Numbered from the stretch's first letter, positions 1 to 15,200 are shown. The stretch is 64,000 nt of DNA from Archilochus colubris (GCA_023079485.1 CM041084.1:99056467-99120466), one strand, 5' to 3'. Notes: generated by a model not told the origin, from the sequence alone. Numbers and translations: made by a program.

Positions 1-149
1 TGATTTAACGTTGAATGTATTCAGTAGATTTAGCATCTGATTTACTCATGACATTTTAGCTCTTATGAGAGAAATTTAAAATGATTAATCACTGTAAGAA
101 ACATGTTTCTCATTTTGTAAAATTAATATTTGGACATATTTTATTTTAG
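1..149 (+). other. PIEZO2: 3' end of a PIEZO2 intron
   Basis: The window opens inside an intron of the gene. The stretch ends in a T-rich tract and an AG at 148-149. The intron's 5' part is outside the window. Confidence 0.85.
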
Positions 150-221
150 GAGAAGCAGACAAAGAGAAAGCCAAGGGCAAAAAAAAGCTGTGGTGGCGGC
201 CTTGGGTTGATCATGCTTCCA
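150..221 (+). CDS. PIEZO2: PIEZO2 exon 1 of window
   Basis: This exon encodes residues 1-23, a Lys-rich run followed by a Trp-Trp-Arg-Pro-Trp motif. It is cytoplasmic and belongs to the linker/beam region of the arm. It begins with two bases of a split codon and ends with the A that completes ATG (Met24) with exon 2. The donor is GTAGGT at 222. The 72-bp length fits the phases on both sides. Confidence 0.9.
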
Positions 222-3200
222 GTAGGTTTTCTCAATCATCTTACAAATATGTGGATTTAACCCTTATATCCTTGACCAGAATGAAGGCATTCTCATGACC
301 TGTTTGTTTTATGCCTGATTTTCAGATTGTGACTTGATAGAATGCTTGCTTTTTTTTGACAAATGTTTTCTACTTCCAATTCTTCAAGGAGTGAGTTCAA
401 CCACAGTTTGAACTTCTCTGTATTGGAAGCATAGCTAGCTAATGATGCTTTGGGCATTCCTAGAGAATATCAAAGCAGATAAATACATGCCAGAAAGAAT
501 CTATTTTGGCCTCAGAAGTCTCAACTCCCCACTTCTGCGAAGTAAAGTATCTTTAAAAATGTGAAGGGGACAATTTGCCAGTGTATTATAAGATCAGTCA
601 TAATTTATTATTCATATACACACATCATACACCTTTTTTTATATGGTTCATCAGTCATTCCACTGTCAGCTCTGGAAATCTGAGTAGTACAGTAAGACAG
701 CAAGACTGTTCTCAGGACTAGGCTGTGCAGAGCTCAGCTGAATAACTGATCACACTTAAATGTAAGGTTGATGCCAGTTGCTTTCTGTGTTTCCATTTTT
801 TTTGTGTGTTTATGTGACAGCAAAGTCTGTTCAGCTTGTGCACAAGAAATTAGTAGCCTGTATCACTCATATAATTGTTGCATTATGGTATTTTAAGTTG
901 TTTGTAGCCCAGTCTGGGCGTATGATAGAGTTCTTCTCTCCTTTACGGATTAGGTAAAAGCAAGAAAACTGAATATCTTCTACTGGATCCTTGTTGAAGG
1001 AAATCAGATATGAACTATTTATTAACCTCTGAAGCTGGTTCAGATTTATGGCACTGTGAATGTCTATATTTTTCCTGATTATTTAGTTTAAGAGTTACTC
1101 CAAGTCATACTTTTACACGTCTACATGCTGCTTCATTTACCTATGCTTATTTATTTATAAATCAAACCGGTATGTCTACCAACAGTATTTAATAGAATGT
1201 CATATGCTTATTTCTATCAAGTCACAAGTAAACTGTGCCTCTGTTTTTATTTTTTCTAAAGGGCACACAGCCACTTTAGAGAGACCTGTCCCTTTTCAAA
1301 AGTCTTATGAAAATTAAATTCTTGCCCTGTAGTTTCATTAAGTGCAACAGTGAGAAAACAGATAAACACTAATTGTTACTTTTTTACTATAGAATTTCTG
1401 GCCATGGAAATTTTGAAGGAATGGGATATGGTCTCCTTTTTTGTACTAAGAAGAACTGCTCAAAGAGAGACATTGACTTTGGCTTTTACTTATTTCACCC
1501 TCATTATTTATTATCCCTAGGTGGCAACCTTTTTTTTGTTTGTTTTTAATACTAAATATTCTTGAAATTATTTACTGCAATAATGCAAAACCTTGTGGGA
1601 AACATCACAGACCCTGAGCCTGCAGTCAGTGGTTGCTTGCCACATGGCTCACATCCACACTCACTGAAACATCACAAAACCACACATTGACAGTAGGTGT
1701 TCACAAGCATACAATAGATAGAAATTTTGCCTATCCTTTTTGGAAGATTGTGTTGTAACTCTGCAGCATTTTGCTGCTCATGGCTGTTCATCTCAGTAAA
1801 TGGGTTTGTGGCTATATATATGTATATATTTAAGTGAGCCAAACTTGAAGTTTTATGCCAATTCTGATGGTTAATTTAGATTTTTATTGTTTTCTTTATA
1901 GTACTTGTTACAATTGCGTTGTACAAAAGATACCTTGTTTTTATATCATAGGAATTAAAGAAATTGAGTCTGAGTAGAACACCAGTGAGGGTTTCCTCAT
2001 GGATACTCACCCACACTCTCCCTTGCATGGGGATATATGGTTCCTCCCATGCTTGTGGTTTACTCAGTGAGTTGTACAAAAATCAGAGAAACTAGGGCCA
2101 CATGCTTTAAGGTCCTCAGCTTGTCCTGGGAGACAGAGCTGTGTCTGATGTAGTACAGAAGATGGTGCCTGTAGCTGTCCAGAGGAGCCATTTCCCTCTG
2201 GGCACAAGCAGATGATGAGATTGTGCTGGTTCCTACCGTGTTGCTCACCATCTGCCTCCTCCACCTCATCCCACAAGGAAAGCCACCAAATCCCTTTCCT
2301 TAGGAGGAGAATGCCACATTTTGCAATAGGAGAAGGTTCCCTCCAGTCCAGTCTGGCCATGAATTATCTTACTAGTAAAATTTTGTAACCCTCTAGGTGA
2401 CTAACACACTTCTTATTCCATTTTGATGTGTGCAAGAGTGCATTATTGCTATTCAATCATACCTCCCTCTTTGGTTGTTAAAGAAATGTAATTACTACAT
2501 TATAGTGTCTCCCTCAGAAACATTTTAATCTAAAAATATTGGAGATAGAACTTTATAGATTTGTTTTCTGCCAGATCAGGTGTCCAAGTCTGACCAGGTG
2601 CTACTCGGAGCCTTTAATATAACTGCACTGCAGCAGAGGTTTCCCTTCAATGTCAGATCTTATCCTGCTGATCTGCATGGACAATTTCTGTTGCAACCTA
2701 CAAGAGACTTTTTTATGAGAGCTCTGGAGGCTACTTGCTCTTAAAATGCATTTGTCTCTTTCATGGTTTTTAAATGGGTATTTTTAAAAGGCCCTATACC
2801 AAATAATTAATTTGCTTTATCCAAGAAAATACCAAATTCTTTCTTTTTCTTTTCACCTCAGTTCAGCAACTAGAACTAGGGAAGTGGATTTCTTTCCCTC
2901 TGCAGGGTCTTCATAAATGTGAAAAGTCATAACTAGGCATATGAGGCAAAAAATTCCCTTTGTGAGGGAGCTTTAGATGCTGAAGCTTTGATCCAACAGA
3001 GTTCAACCAAATTCCACAGCAAGCTTACTGTGGAGTTTCTATAGTAGTTATGCATTGTCATCTGTGCCCAGAGGGTCAGTGTAGAATTCAAGGTATGATT
3101 GAATTAAAGCAATTGTTACTTTTCCAGAAACCTATAATGAGGGTAAAATATAATTTTCAATATAAATGTGTATTGTTGCCTATATCCAGATTGTGTGACA

Positions 3201-6200
3201 TTTCATCTGTGTAATTGTTCCTTTAAATATTTCAGCTTAAATGTGAAATTATTTACCAGTTTTCACTGCTGAATGTAGTGCTGTGACTTTGATTTTTCTC
3301 TTGCTCATTACCTTATTTTTCATTTCTTTTGTTTCCCTTGTTCATTCATGAAGGCCTGTTACCATCTGAGAAATAAAACTTTGCTTCTGTTCAAGGATAT
3401 AAGGCCTAGCTTATTCACTATTTTACTGTATCAAGGTTTCAGAATCTTTCTGAATCCATGGGCAAAAAATTGAAACTCATTTGCAATCATGTTAATAGAA
3501 TCCAAGTGATTTGTTTTAAACAAACCAAGGTTATCCATTACCTCATCAACATTTAAATGTCTGAAGAAAGCAATAATTAATACCATCCCATTCTGTAGCT
3601 TAAAGGATGCCTCAGCATTTTAAAGAAAAGTTCTTTATTTTTTGTCCAGTGGTGCTATTCATGTAAATTCATTTACTTACCTGCTGGGCTTTTTTACTCC
3701 TTCAACTAACCCTCAGTTCCGAATTAATTTAGGCTTAACTTAACTGCCATTTTTTTCTAAATGAAGTAATTATACTCCAAGTTTTCCTTTACATTTCTTC
3801 TCATGGTGATGTTTTCCTTAGTTCTTGTGCAATTCTCATTCATGCCCAAAGTATCACAGACTAACACCAAGTAAATGCCCCGAGACCTTTTAATCTCTTG
3901 CTTCTCTGTTTTCACCTCTCCTGTGGTTTTATGAATTTGTAAATGACTGGATGGCTGCTCATAGGTCTTGGGGAAGTTGAGAATTAGAAATTTTCAGAAA
4001 AATAAGAAAATATTTTGTTTCACTTAGTGGTCAGAAGTGGAAATTATTATTTGTTTGAGACGGATAGTGAAGAGGAAGAAGAAGAGGAGAAAAAAGAAGA
4101 GGAAGAGCCTCGAAAAAAATCTGCATTTCAGGTACTTTATAGTATTTTGATTTCTAATTGACATCTGGAAAAAATACAGGTTTCTCATTGCACAGGCACA
4201 TATATTACTGCAGACAGTATATCTAAAGTAGACCTGAAAAGTATTGGAAATTAATTTTTTTGCCAATTTAAAAAGCAAGGTTGCCTGTTTTGAGCATTGC
4301 CAGATTTGTACAGGAACTATAGTAAAACCATATCTTCATTCATGTATTGCTGAGGAAAACAAAAAATACAAAAACAAAGGTTAAGAGTCTGAATTTTATT
4401 TTTTCTTTATTGCAGTAAAGACAAGCAAGGAAGTTGGCTTGCCTCTAGCACTGTTGTACAATGCTTCAGTGGTTTTCTGATTTTGAGTATGTTATTATTC
4501 CATGAAGACTTTATCCCCAAAACAAGCACTTTTTCATAGAAAATAATACCTAATTGAAAAAAAAATATTGATCTTACTGGACCAGAGATGTATATCATTG
4601 GGTCATAAAGAACTGAACAAGAAATTATAAAAGGAAACCACATCAATTTGTCCCTTTTTTTTAAGGAGAATACTAATTAATATGTTTGCATTTTAAGAGG
4701 CAGATTGTGTCGAAGTAAAAGGGTATTGTTAAGGGTAATGTTGTGTGTAAAAAGACAGCTGAAATTTCCTGACAGAGTTGGACTGTATAGACTGGTTAAT
4801 GTTAGACAGTACTAGGTATTGAATTCACTGGCTGAAATGAAGAACTTGACTGAAGAGTCTAGTGAACTACTCATGCATATAGAGTTGCTTTATTCATCAC
4901 AAGATTAAAGTTATACTTGAGGAAGAGTTTTTAGAAATCCCACAAAACTTTTCCAGGTCTGTAACTTTAAAAGTTTAAGCAATCAGGTTGCTTTTTCCAG
5001 ATAATTTTTCCCATCCAGATGCAACTTCACATCACTGCAGAAGTGTGTTATAGGAAACCCATCTCAAACAAGAGCAAGAAACTCCCTCCATGCTCTTCTA
5101 TTCCTTATCCCAATAGCTTTCAAACAAATTTCTCCAGATAACCTCACTGAATTACAAAAAGAAATGTTCTACTTGATTCATTGATACAAAGTGTCATTAG
5201 TTTATATACTTACATCACATTACCACCTAATTACATTTGTTAAACTGCCTGCATAGTAATGACATGGACAGACATTTTTCCTGATCTTAACAAGGGCAAA
5301 ATAAATCTGATTGAAAAATAACATGATAAGTAAGTTTTATTTTCTACTCTTTACTCTGATTACTATATAGTTTGCATTTAACTCACCATGGACTGTAAAA
5401 AGGGCTCATGAGTTTCTAGGTCATTTTTTTTCTGGTTTTCATGCAGGTGTATTTTTTTTTTACAAATGGTGACAGCATTTTGTTCAGATGAACTGGTGCC
5501 AAGCACTGAGATTTTAAAGAGTTCTAAACTGGAGGTCAGAAGCTAATAAAACTGTTTAATTTACTCTGGGTTTTGGATGTTTTGTACCTTTGATCTTCAT
5601 CTCAGTCCTGAAATTATTAATGTGAGGATGGAGGATCTGGTCTTTATTTAATAATTCTGGCCAAATGTTCTGTATAGGTAGCCAGTTCTGCAATATGTGA
5701 AACATAAAGATATTGGATGGCTTTATGTAGGAGGGGATTTGCATAGAATAGAAAATTGGTTTTGTTTATGAAAATCTTGTTCATCATTTGCTCATCATAT
5801 TTTATTCACTTTCCAACACTGTGCACATGGTCTTAATAAAATACTAGCAAAGTGAGTTTGTTTGTTGTAAGGCTTGAAAAAGAATGGCTGATTTTTCTTT
5901 TACTGTGAGTTTCATGCAGTAATCACTTCGAGGGTTAACTTGGAGATTTTTTGGGTTTTTTGTTAGAGAATTAAGGCAGTTAAGAACCATCTCACTGAAA
6001 TTTTATTGCAAACATCCCAAATTATCTTTTTTCATAATGGAGCCCATGAGTGTACATTCATTCTTCATAATCTAGATGCAGTCATTCAGTAAATACTTTC
6101 ATTAATATTTCCTTGTTTTCTACTAATTTATCTTGCTTTGTCCTTCTTTATAGAGAGCTATTGGGAAATTTGCTTCAGCCATTTTAGCCTTGCCAAAGTC

Positions 6201-9200
6201 TGTCATTAAACTACCCAAAACTATTCTTCAGTATTTAATCAAAGCAGGAAAGGTACTTAACATTTTGTGAGTGCTTATTATGTGACCCATCCCATAGTTG
6301 CTGATGTAATGCATGCCTCTGTCTTCTGCATTTTTCCTCTTCCATGAATGCTTAAAAAAAAATGACAGCCAAAGATTCATTCCTAGTTAAATGTAATGCA
6401 TTTCATACTTTTGGAGTGGTCAAGCTACAAGAAAAGTGGTCTATCTGGTTTTAAATGTAGCCCCAGAGAGAAAATGCAGACCTGAGCTCTCCTTGTCTTT
6501 TGACACTGCTATACAGGATGGTCACATTCAGTTGCATGCGTCCTATGGACATTGTGGTAATTGATCTCAGAAAGCTGGTAAAAAGGTTTGTAAAGCACAC
6601 TTTTTGCTCCAAGCCCCCTTTAATCTCTTTACTGTTCTGGCATTCATCTTCCTAAAAAAAGATCTGTGAATCTTCAAGATTTTTTCATCCTTCTTTATTA
6701 CCTTTAACATTTCTTACCTATCAGCACTATTTTACACTCCATACATGTAACATGATATTTGTAAGGAGTGAGCATTACAGGCTGAGTGTACCAGCTCGAA
6801 AGCCTAAAAGACACTGCATTTAAAGTTTGGCCAGTGGCAGAAATCTAAAGTAATTGAAATGTATGTACCCTGTCAGCTAATAAAATATCCACTGCTTAAC
6901 ATTAGTGGTTGCACCAAATTTATTAATTAAATGCCTTTTCTTCATTCTAATCTTTTACCTTCTTCCAAGTCTGCCTTTTACTTCTAATTTCATTATGCAC
7001 ACGATGCCTGTGGCTATCGTACAGATTCTCAGCTGAGACTTTAAAAGAAGATGCTGACAGTTTCTGATTTACTGATATCAGTTCACTTTGGTATCACTAT
7101 TCCTCCAGATCACCTGTAGTAGCAAACACCTGTTACAAAGCAATGAGAAACGAGTGCCTCCAATCCCACATTTTAAAATGTGGTGCTTGTTTTGAACAAG
7201 TCAGAAATACAAAAAGAAATGCAGAGACCTTGAGAGATTTGGAAAATTACTTTCTTATCAAAATACCAACAGAATTTCCTCTCCATTGGTGTATACATTC
7301 ACAAAAGTATTCACAAGAGAGAAAAAAGTATTTTTCCCTTTTAATTGCATTTCAAATACTTTGAGAGTTTTTAAAAATGGCTTTTAATGTTCCAAAGCAA
7401 TTTTTAAATGCAAATTAAAAAACAAAAAGCAAACAAACAAAACGAATAGAAATTCTACCATTGTGTCCTATGAGAGGCAGTTCCAGCTTCACTGAGATAC
7501 ACTTGTGTTGTTGTCATTGTCTGCATGTTTGTATTCTGAATTAATAGAACTGTTTTGTTACTGTGGTTTGTTTTCACCCTTATGCCTGCATCTGTGTTCT
7601 TCCCTGTCTCTGTTAACAGCCTGTGATGCTTAGAAATAGAAGGTAACACAGTGCCAGATAAAGGTGATTATTATTTTTCAATGAAAACCATAAAAGGCAG
7701 AACATCTCTCCTAAAGAGTTGTGGAGAAGATACAGTTGCTTTAGTTTCTATTCTCATTTTATATCATATTGGAGAAAAATATTTGAGTGTCACTGCTTTA
7801 CTTTTTGGAAACCTTCTCTCACAGCTCAACTAGAATTAGTCAAAAAGTTACTTTGGGGTATTTTTTTTTTACTTCACCCACCAGCTGTAGCATTTATAAA
7901 TATTGGGGGGCAGTTCCATGCTTCATGTAGTTGTTCAAGTCAACACATTATTGACCTGCTCTGAGCAGGATACAGCCCCATAAAATCTCCTTGAAAAGTA
8001 AATGATTGGTAAGTATTACTGTCTTCAACTGGAAAACCAGTAGAAGAAGAGTTTGTAAGTGATTTTTCTGAAATGCCAAGGGGGGCCATTGCCAAAATGA
8101 TGGTGAAATTTGAGAAGTTCCTCACTACCTGGTTTGGGACTGTGCATAGATAGCAAATGTCTGTGTGTTCCACTGGGATTTGCAGAGGGGGAAAAAATAC
8201 CTAAAATATGAGAAATGTGAAAGTACAAATACCTGTACTGAGATATGACCATATCCTTTGATGCCTTAGTTAGCAGATTGGAGCATTTTCTCTTAAAGTT
8301 TCCATTATTCTGCATCCTGCCTGTAAAATGATAAAGTAAAAATAAAGTATTAAATTGGGAGATTCAGGTGAAATAACCCATATGCACAACAGGGCATTAA
8401 TTCCCAAAGTTCAGAGCATGAATTTTTGTGGGTTCTCATGAAACTTGGTTCACCCACAAGTGTTTTCACATTTGGTTTTACCCTTACAAAAATAGCACAT
8501 GAAAACTCAGCAGATTTGCTGGAGAGCTGTTTGATTTGGGAGTCCAAATATTTCCTTACCCCTGCAGATCCGAATGTGTTTACTCAAATGACATAGTCCC
8601 GCTTGTGGCCTATTCTATGGCTTACTCTCAAAACATGAAAAACCTTGTAAATAAATGAGTATATTCCTTCCAGTTTGTTTATCAGGCCTGGATTACTGAC
8701 CCCAAAACAGCACTACGACAGAGGCGCAAAGAGAAGAAAAGTTTTGGCAAAGAGGAGAAGCGAAGGCGTAAAGGCTCTGGGGATGGTAGGTAGGCTTTGG
8801 TATTTAAAAAAAAAAAACAAAACAGTGTTGACTAGAATGCCTGTTGTTCCTGGTAGTAAAAGACAGCTGAATTTTAGAGGGCAAGTGTTTTCTTTTCTGG
8901 CCAGGAACCGGAAAAATGACTTGACCTTTGGGTGGCTGTCTCTCCCAGCCCATGGCAAGGCCAGCCATAGCTATGCCCTGATGTTGTCAATAATAAACAC
9001 TGAGGGAGATAAAGGAGAAGAGGGGATATAAGTTGTTTTCCATGGAGCTGCAAGACACAGCAGGAACTTTTGTCAAGTAGGAAGATGGAAGACATTGCAG
9101 AAAACATTGGATATATGAAAACATTTGCAGGAGTACTTGCAAGAGGAAGCCATAACCCTGCAAAAGCATAATGTTGTAAAGCCAGTAACATTGCTCTTAA

Positions 9201-12200
9201 TGACATTTCTTCTGCATATGGGAGTGTAAATGCCACGTATTTGGCCAGAATCAGGCAGAGCAAAGACATTACTCTTTCACTTTGTCACCTCATAAAAAGG
9301 TTCATCTTTTTTCTCCAGGTTTTTCTAGGGTGTCTCAAAGTTTGTCATTTTAATGAGAAGTTTGTAAGTATTCCCAGGGAAAGTTTTGCATGTGACAGTC
9401 TTACGTTCTGTGTTGAAGAACTGTTTTGTGAGGAAACTCCTGCTGAAGAGCTGTAGCTTAAGTGGAGCTGTAAGAAAAATTCAATGAAAAAAACCACATA
9501 TTACTTCTTTTTCCCACATTTCCTGTATTGTTCTCTAAAAACAACTTGAACTGACATATGAGGAGTTTCAAGAAGTGTTTTTCACTTTCCATGGTATGCT
9601 CAGTGAGGAACTGAAGTATTCAAAAAACCTTAAATTCACAGGGAATTCAGCAGATAGCAGAGGAAAACATACAAATACGAACAGTTTTTTACTGTTGCTG
9701 TGAGATTACTCATGCTGCTGAAAGAAATCAATCTATAAATAGTTTGTATCTCTTCATCTTTTATCCCTTTTTAAGCCAGAAAAGTATATAGAAATTCGGA
9801 AGCATTTCTATCAGTATAGATGGAGAAGAGGGAGGTCCATTCAGGTTCAGTCATCTGGACTTTTCCTCCTTTTGGCATCTTCACCTGACAGAACTGGGGA
9901 ACTTTATAATTTGACTGCTGTCACTAAAGCTGCAGTTATTGGATATTAGATTGGAGAGTCATTTGTTCTTCAGCTCCCCCTGCAACTCTCTGCATCAGTC
10001 TTCTGCTACAGGCCTACAGAACAGCACACAACAGTTTCAAACCCACTTTATTTCATCATGACAGTCCCATTCAATGAATTTGAGCTTGTTGGGTCACACT
10101 CAGGAGAAGCTCAGAGCACTAAGGGTTCAGAGCACTATGGGTTCAGGTTGCCTTTTGCAGAAGCTGAAGAAATGGGCTTGAGTATGAGCCAGTGGAAGGG
10201 GAGGCTGCTGAAGGTGGAAGTGGTGTGACTGAGAGATTGCCTGCATTTACTCCATCAGATGATCTTTCTCACCAGACAATCTAGTTAGAAAATGCCACTG
10301 CAAATTAAAGAAGAGGAGGTGGTCTGTGACTGTAGGGTTTTCCAGCCTGAGTGCCATTTACAGTCCCAGTTCTTTAGGTGGAGCATTCACTGTTTCATTG
10401 TTTTCAATAGGTGGCACTGATGCTGACTGTGAAGACAGTGAAGAGGAACCTGTCAAGAAGAAATCTGATGGACCAGGTATGAAGACCAAGGCAGATACAA
10501 TGCAGTTGTTACAATGCAACCACAGCACATCAGAGACATCATTGCAGGGATCCCAGGCTTGTGCAAAAGCTGCAAAATCTATTCTAACCTTCCTAGTGAG
10601 AACTTCCTAACTAATTTCAGTTTTCCAGTTGTTTGTGTTGCAAGTCCTGAGCATAAGAACTTCTGGTCCTGGAGTATTAGCTACCTCACTCATTCTCTAC
10701 ACACCAGTAAATACACCTGCAAGATCAGCCTTGATCTCTTGCTGTATATTTTACTTACAGAACAACTTATTAAGCTGTTCCCAGCTTAGCTTCCAGTCCT
10801 GACTGCATGCAGCCCTGTGTTAAAAATTTCATTGATTTTGAATGTCTGAGATGTTATTAATAGCAGAAAAACCTTGTGTTTTTTTCCGTGTGTTTTAGCA
10901 AGGTTAAGATAATGCTTCTGTGGGGTACTCACCCATTCAGCATGGTGCAAATATTGGAAATTTTCCTGATCTTACCCATTCTCATTCATAGTCAGATTTA
11001 AGGATGCTGTCTGCACAACAGAAGAAATTACAGCAGTTTGGAGGATCTTGCCCATATTGCAAATTTTTCTATAAAAATGTGTAATGGATCATAATTCTCT
11101 CTCTTTATTTCTAACTGAAGGAAGAAAATAGACTTTCCTCCTATTAAGACTTCATCATGGCTTACCTTGAGTGAGACTTTGTCTTCAAAAGCTACTTTTG
11201 TTTTCTGTTTAAAATTTGTTCCCACAGTTCTAGTTAGAATTTTATCCCTGAGTGAACCGTAGGAGAGAAGATGTTGCAAGAATGTAAGAGATGTCATTCC
11301 TTTCTCACAAGAACTGAGGTCTCAAATAAGCAAGCTGCATTTCTATAGAGTTTTTTGGTTTGGGGTTTTTTTTTTTTTTGTTTGGTTGGTTTTTTGGTGG
11401 GGTTCTGAGAACTTTTTTTTTTCTTACTTATTGGTGATGCCATTGCTTGTGTTAAAACACTGAAGTGAATCACTCAGACACATGTCCAGAGAAATACTGT
11501 TGCTGCATCACAGGAGTTAGGGAGACAGAGGTTTATAATGGATTTATATTGTAAAAAGTCAAATTAAGGTTCTTTATGTTTTTGTCGGCCATTCTTAGGT
11601 AAAATTATTTAGAGAAGATGGATGGAAAAGTTAGGCAGTAATTCTATGAAGTACTAGTATCATTATTAACCTTGGATTCAATTCTCTCCCACTCCCAGGC
11701 AGAGAGAAGGCTTCTCTGCATTTGACTCTAAGTTAGAATAACAGTCTCTGCAGAAAATAAATGCATCTTTCCCTTTTTGAAGATGTTAAGCTGCAATCGA
11801 TCCCCCCCAAAATTATTTTTAAAAACTTTTGGAGGAGAGCAAAGCTTCCAGAAGAGCCACAGCATCATTAAAAATGTATACTAAATTGTCTCCATCCTAG
11901 AGAGAGAAATGACCTTTCAGATTAGAGTGGAAATGTTTGGTAAAGCTCTGTGGTGAGACTATGGCATGCCAGGGGTGGGCAATGATAAAGATAATTCTAA
12001 CCTGAAAGCTGTGATTCCTCTTAAGCCTGCAGCAGAAATTATATGATAATATAATATACTATAATATAATAATAATATGATAATTTATTACTAAATATAT
12101 GTGGTATATTTCTGTGTATGAGTGCTGCATTTTCTTTTAATCTATTCATGGTATTATGGAATTCAAAGGAAATGAAAGATCCTTGAAGAAGAAAAAGCCT

Positions 12201-15200
12201 TATGTTTAATTTATGAAGGCAAGGCTTCAAGATTTACACATTTAAGCTGATAAAACATAAAATTTCTCAAATTCTAAACAAAATAGAAAATTCCTAGAAA
12301 AAAAAAAAAAAAGGCAAAATATTAATTAATAATAGAACCAAGTGAAGAAGACAGACTAAATGTTCTAACATTCAGAGATACTGGACCACTTTGATGGCTT
12401 TTCTCAGGTACATACTGCACCATCCACTTTGCAAGAACATGCCATTAATGTATTTTTTTCCCTCCACACAACTCTGCATACACTCTGCCTGCACACCCAG
12501 AAACGTGCATGTTCCTCTATATGAAATGTTTTGCTTAATTACATTTTCACCTTCGTTATTATTTGCTAGGAGCAAACTTGCATTCCACAAAGTTCAGATT
12601 GCCATCTTGTGGTACAGCTCAGAACTGAGGTTGTTGAGAGCATCGTGCTTTAGCAGATAGATTGGTCCCTTAGTATCTGGTTCAGACTACTTGTCCCTGC
12701 AGGGCAGATTATTTACAGAGAAATGCAGTTGCTCATGCTGAAGGAGCTAGTGAAATGAGAAATTTACCTGAGACAGATGTGTTGAGGAAAATAAAGCTAC
12801 TGTTGTTGGTATAAACCCTCTTACTCATGGGAGATGGTATTGCTTTGGCAAAATGGTGCAAGAGTAATGTTTTATGAATTATTTATATGATGTGTGCTAG
12901 TTGGGCTGGCTGATCTGAGGCAGCTGATGGCACTGTGCAGACTATTTAAAAAAATAGTCTTTGAAAACAGGAAATGCAAAGAGGTGTGTTTCGGTGGCTG
13001 GAAAATTGGGAGAGATTCACAAACTGTTTGGATAGGTGAGATTTTTGAATTTAGATAAGTAATGCTTAAGCACAAAAGGCAAACTCTGTGAAGAGAGAAG
13101 CAAACACAAGTAAACAGACAGGTAAGTGGCTCAGCTCGAGACACTATCTGAGCAGCTGCTGAGATTACAGGAGATGCTCAATAGCTCTCAGGAGATGCCG
13201 AAATCTTAAGGTTCCATTTTTTAGACCTGTACATGAAGTATTTCTCTAGAATCAGGGACTGATTATATGACTCGCAATGGCAGGACAAGGGAGTTACGGG
13301 GTGGAAAAGGGATTCCAGATGATAAGCCCAGACATACAGGCAGGAAAATGGCCCAGACAGCCAAAAGGCCTCCAGCCATCTTCTGAGATTCCTCACTATG
13401 ATGAGGTCTTGCAGCCTGGATTATTAATATTAGACAAGAGAGGAAAATTTAGTCTAAGTCCAAGCAGAAATACAGTTAAAGATATTTGCTTTCTTTAACT
13501 CTCTGTTGCCTTTCCTCTTCCTTAGATAACATCATCAAGAGGATATTTAATATATTGAAGTTCACTTGGGTCCTTTTTCTGGCAACACTAGACAGTTTCA
13601 CAGCTTGGCTTAATTCCATCTCAAGAGAACACATCGATATCTCCACTGTGCTACGAATCGAACGCTGTATGCTGACCAGGGAGATTAAGAAGGTAACACA
13701 TTTGGTCCTTTTTGTCTGCTAATGGGATTTCCAGCTCAGGGAAAAATAAAAGCTTGTCTTTTCAGATTGCTGTGTTAAGGAGAAAAAAAAAAAATTCACT
13801 TAAACGTGCAGCTTAAAAATAGGTCTAGACTATTTTACTGCTAGCTATTTTATAAATACATAAATAATAAATTATTTGATTTTATTATCTGGACTAAAAG
13901 CAAATTACTGGAAAAAATAAGTCTTTGAAAGGTTAATCTAAGGATTTGGCTGAAACACTCCTGCGATAAAGTATGGTCTTGATGGGGCAGTATTCAAGTA
14001 GAGAGGAGAAGGCCTGGCATTTTAAATGGCTCAAATATTATCTCAGTCTTCATATTTAAGTCTTTTCATAGTCCACCTAACCTTGGAAATCACTGACACA
14101 CACACGGGCATAATTATTATTCACTTGCAATGAAGATATATTATCCTCCACAAACTACTTCTGGATTAGTAAAAACCATTATTATCAAAGATTGGATTGT
14201 ATAACTAGAAATGTATCTGGATATCCAGATTTTAAGTGGGTGATACATGAAGTTGGATAAAGCATTTTTGAGCACAGATATTTTTATGTATCTCACTAGC
14301 TACCCAACTATTTTGGGAAACTTGGCTTAGAAGCCTCATCTTTGTTTCTTTTGAGCTCTTTTAAAAAAACTGCAAACTGTCCCAGAGATGAGTAAGTCAA
14401 AAAGGTCAACAGCACAATTAGTAGTATTGAATTTAATGATTCCCATATTGCTTGGCCACTGTCAACATCTGCTGGAACAATAAGCAGCTGCCCATGACCC
14501 CAACAGGTTAGAGAACTGGGTTTTTCTGCTCAGAGAGGGTCATGGCCAAGAGACACTGAGCATGAAGAGAGAGCTGCCTCAGTGTTAGTGTTTAGTTACT
14601 GTTATTTTCCCTGAAGTGTCCACTAGTAAGCATATCATCATCATCACAACAATAATAATAATATCAAATAAAAAAATTAAAAAGAAGAAAGGAAAACAAA
14701 ATGAAACGAACAAAAAAAACCAACCAAGAGCAAAAGAAAGATGACACATTCAGAGTAAATATTTCTTTGGAATATTTGGCAATGAATGGTTTAGAGCACC
14801 CTAAATGAGCGACTACATCTGGATCATTATGCTTAATATTACCAGGGAATCTATATTCTTGATAGATCTTCTTGAGTTTTCCTAGTCCCTTTTTAATGTA
14901 TTTTTTATGCTGGCTTTTCAATCCTAAATCTTCTGGTACTAGGGGCCCTTCAAAGAATTTCCCCTAAGTCAATAGCTTTAAACTTCAGGGTTTTTTTCTA
15001 GTTTCTTCCCCTTGCCTGTGAAATACTGGTAGCCATGAACATCAGAATCATCACCAGGTCTCTGTAGCAGCCCCAGGCCTTTCATTGCTGGCCGAGGGAG
15101 GAGGCTTTGGTTACTGCCAGAGTGGTGACGTTTCTCTGACTGATGGGGAGTCAGGGGACAATTATCCTGATGAAGATCCCTTGGTCTCTCAGAAACAGAA

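Noticed and set aside
2064..2360. 98-codon minus-strand open frame in intron 1
   Set aside because: Composition is plausible but there is no family resemblance, and an overlapping frame (2060-2269) is equally open. Treated as chance or a relic of an unrecognised repeat.
8786..8794. Alternative exon 4 donor at 8790 (GTAGGC)
   Set aside because: Its use would break the phase with exon 5; the donor at 8786 keeps it.
8874..9269. 131-codon minus-strand open frame in intron 4
   Set aside because: No recognisable motif or codon bias, no splice context, and it overlaps unrelated open frames on the other strand.
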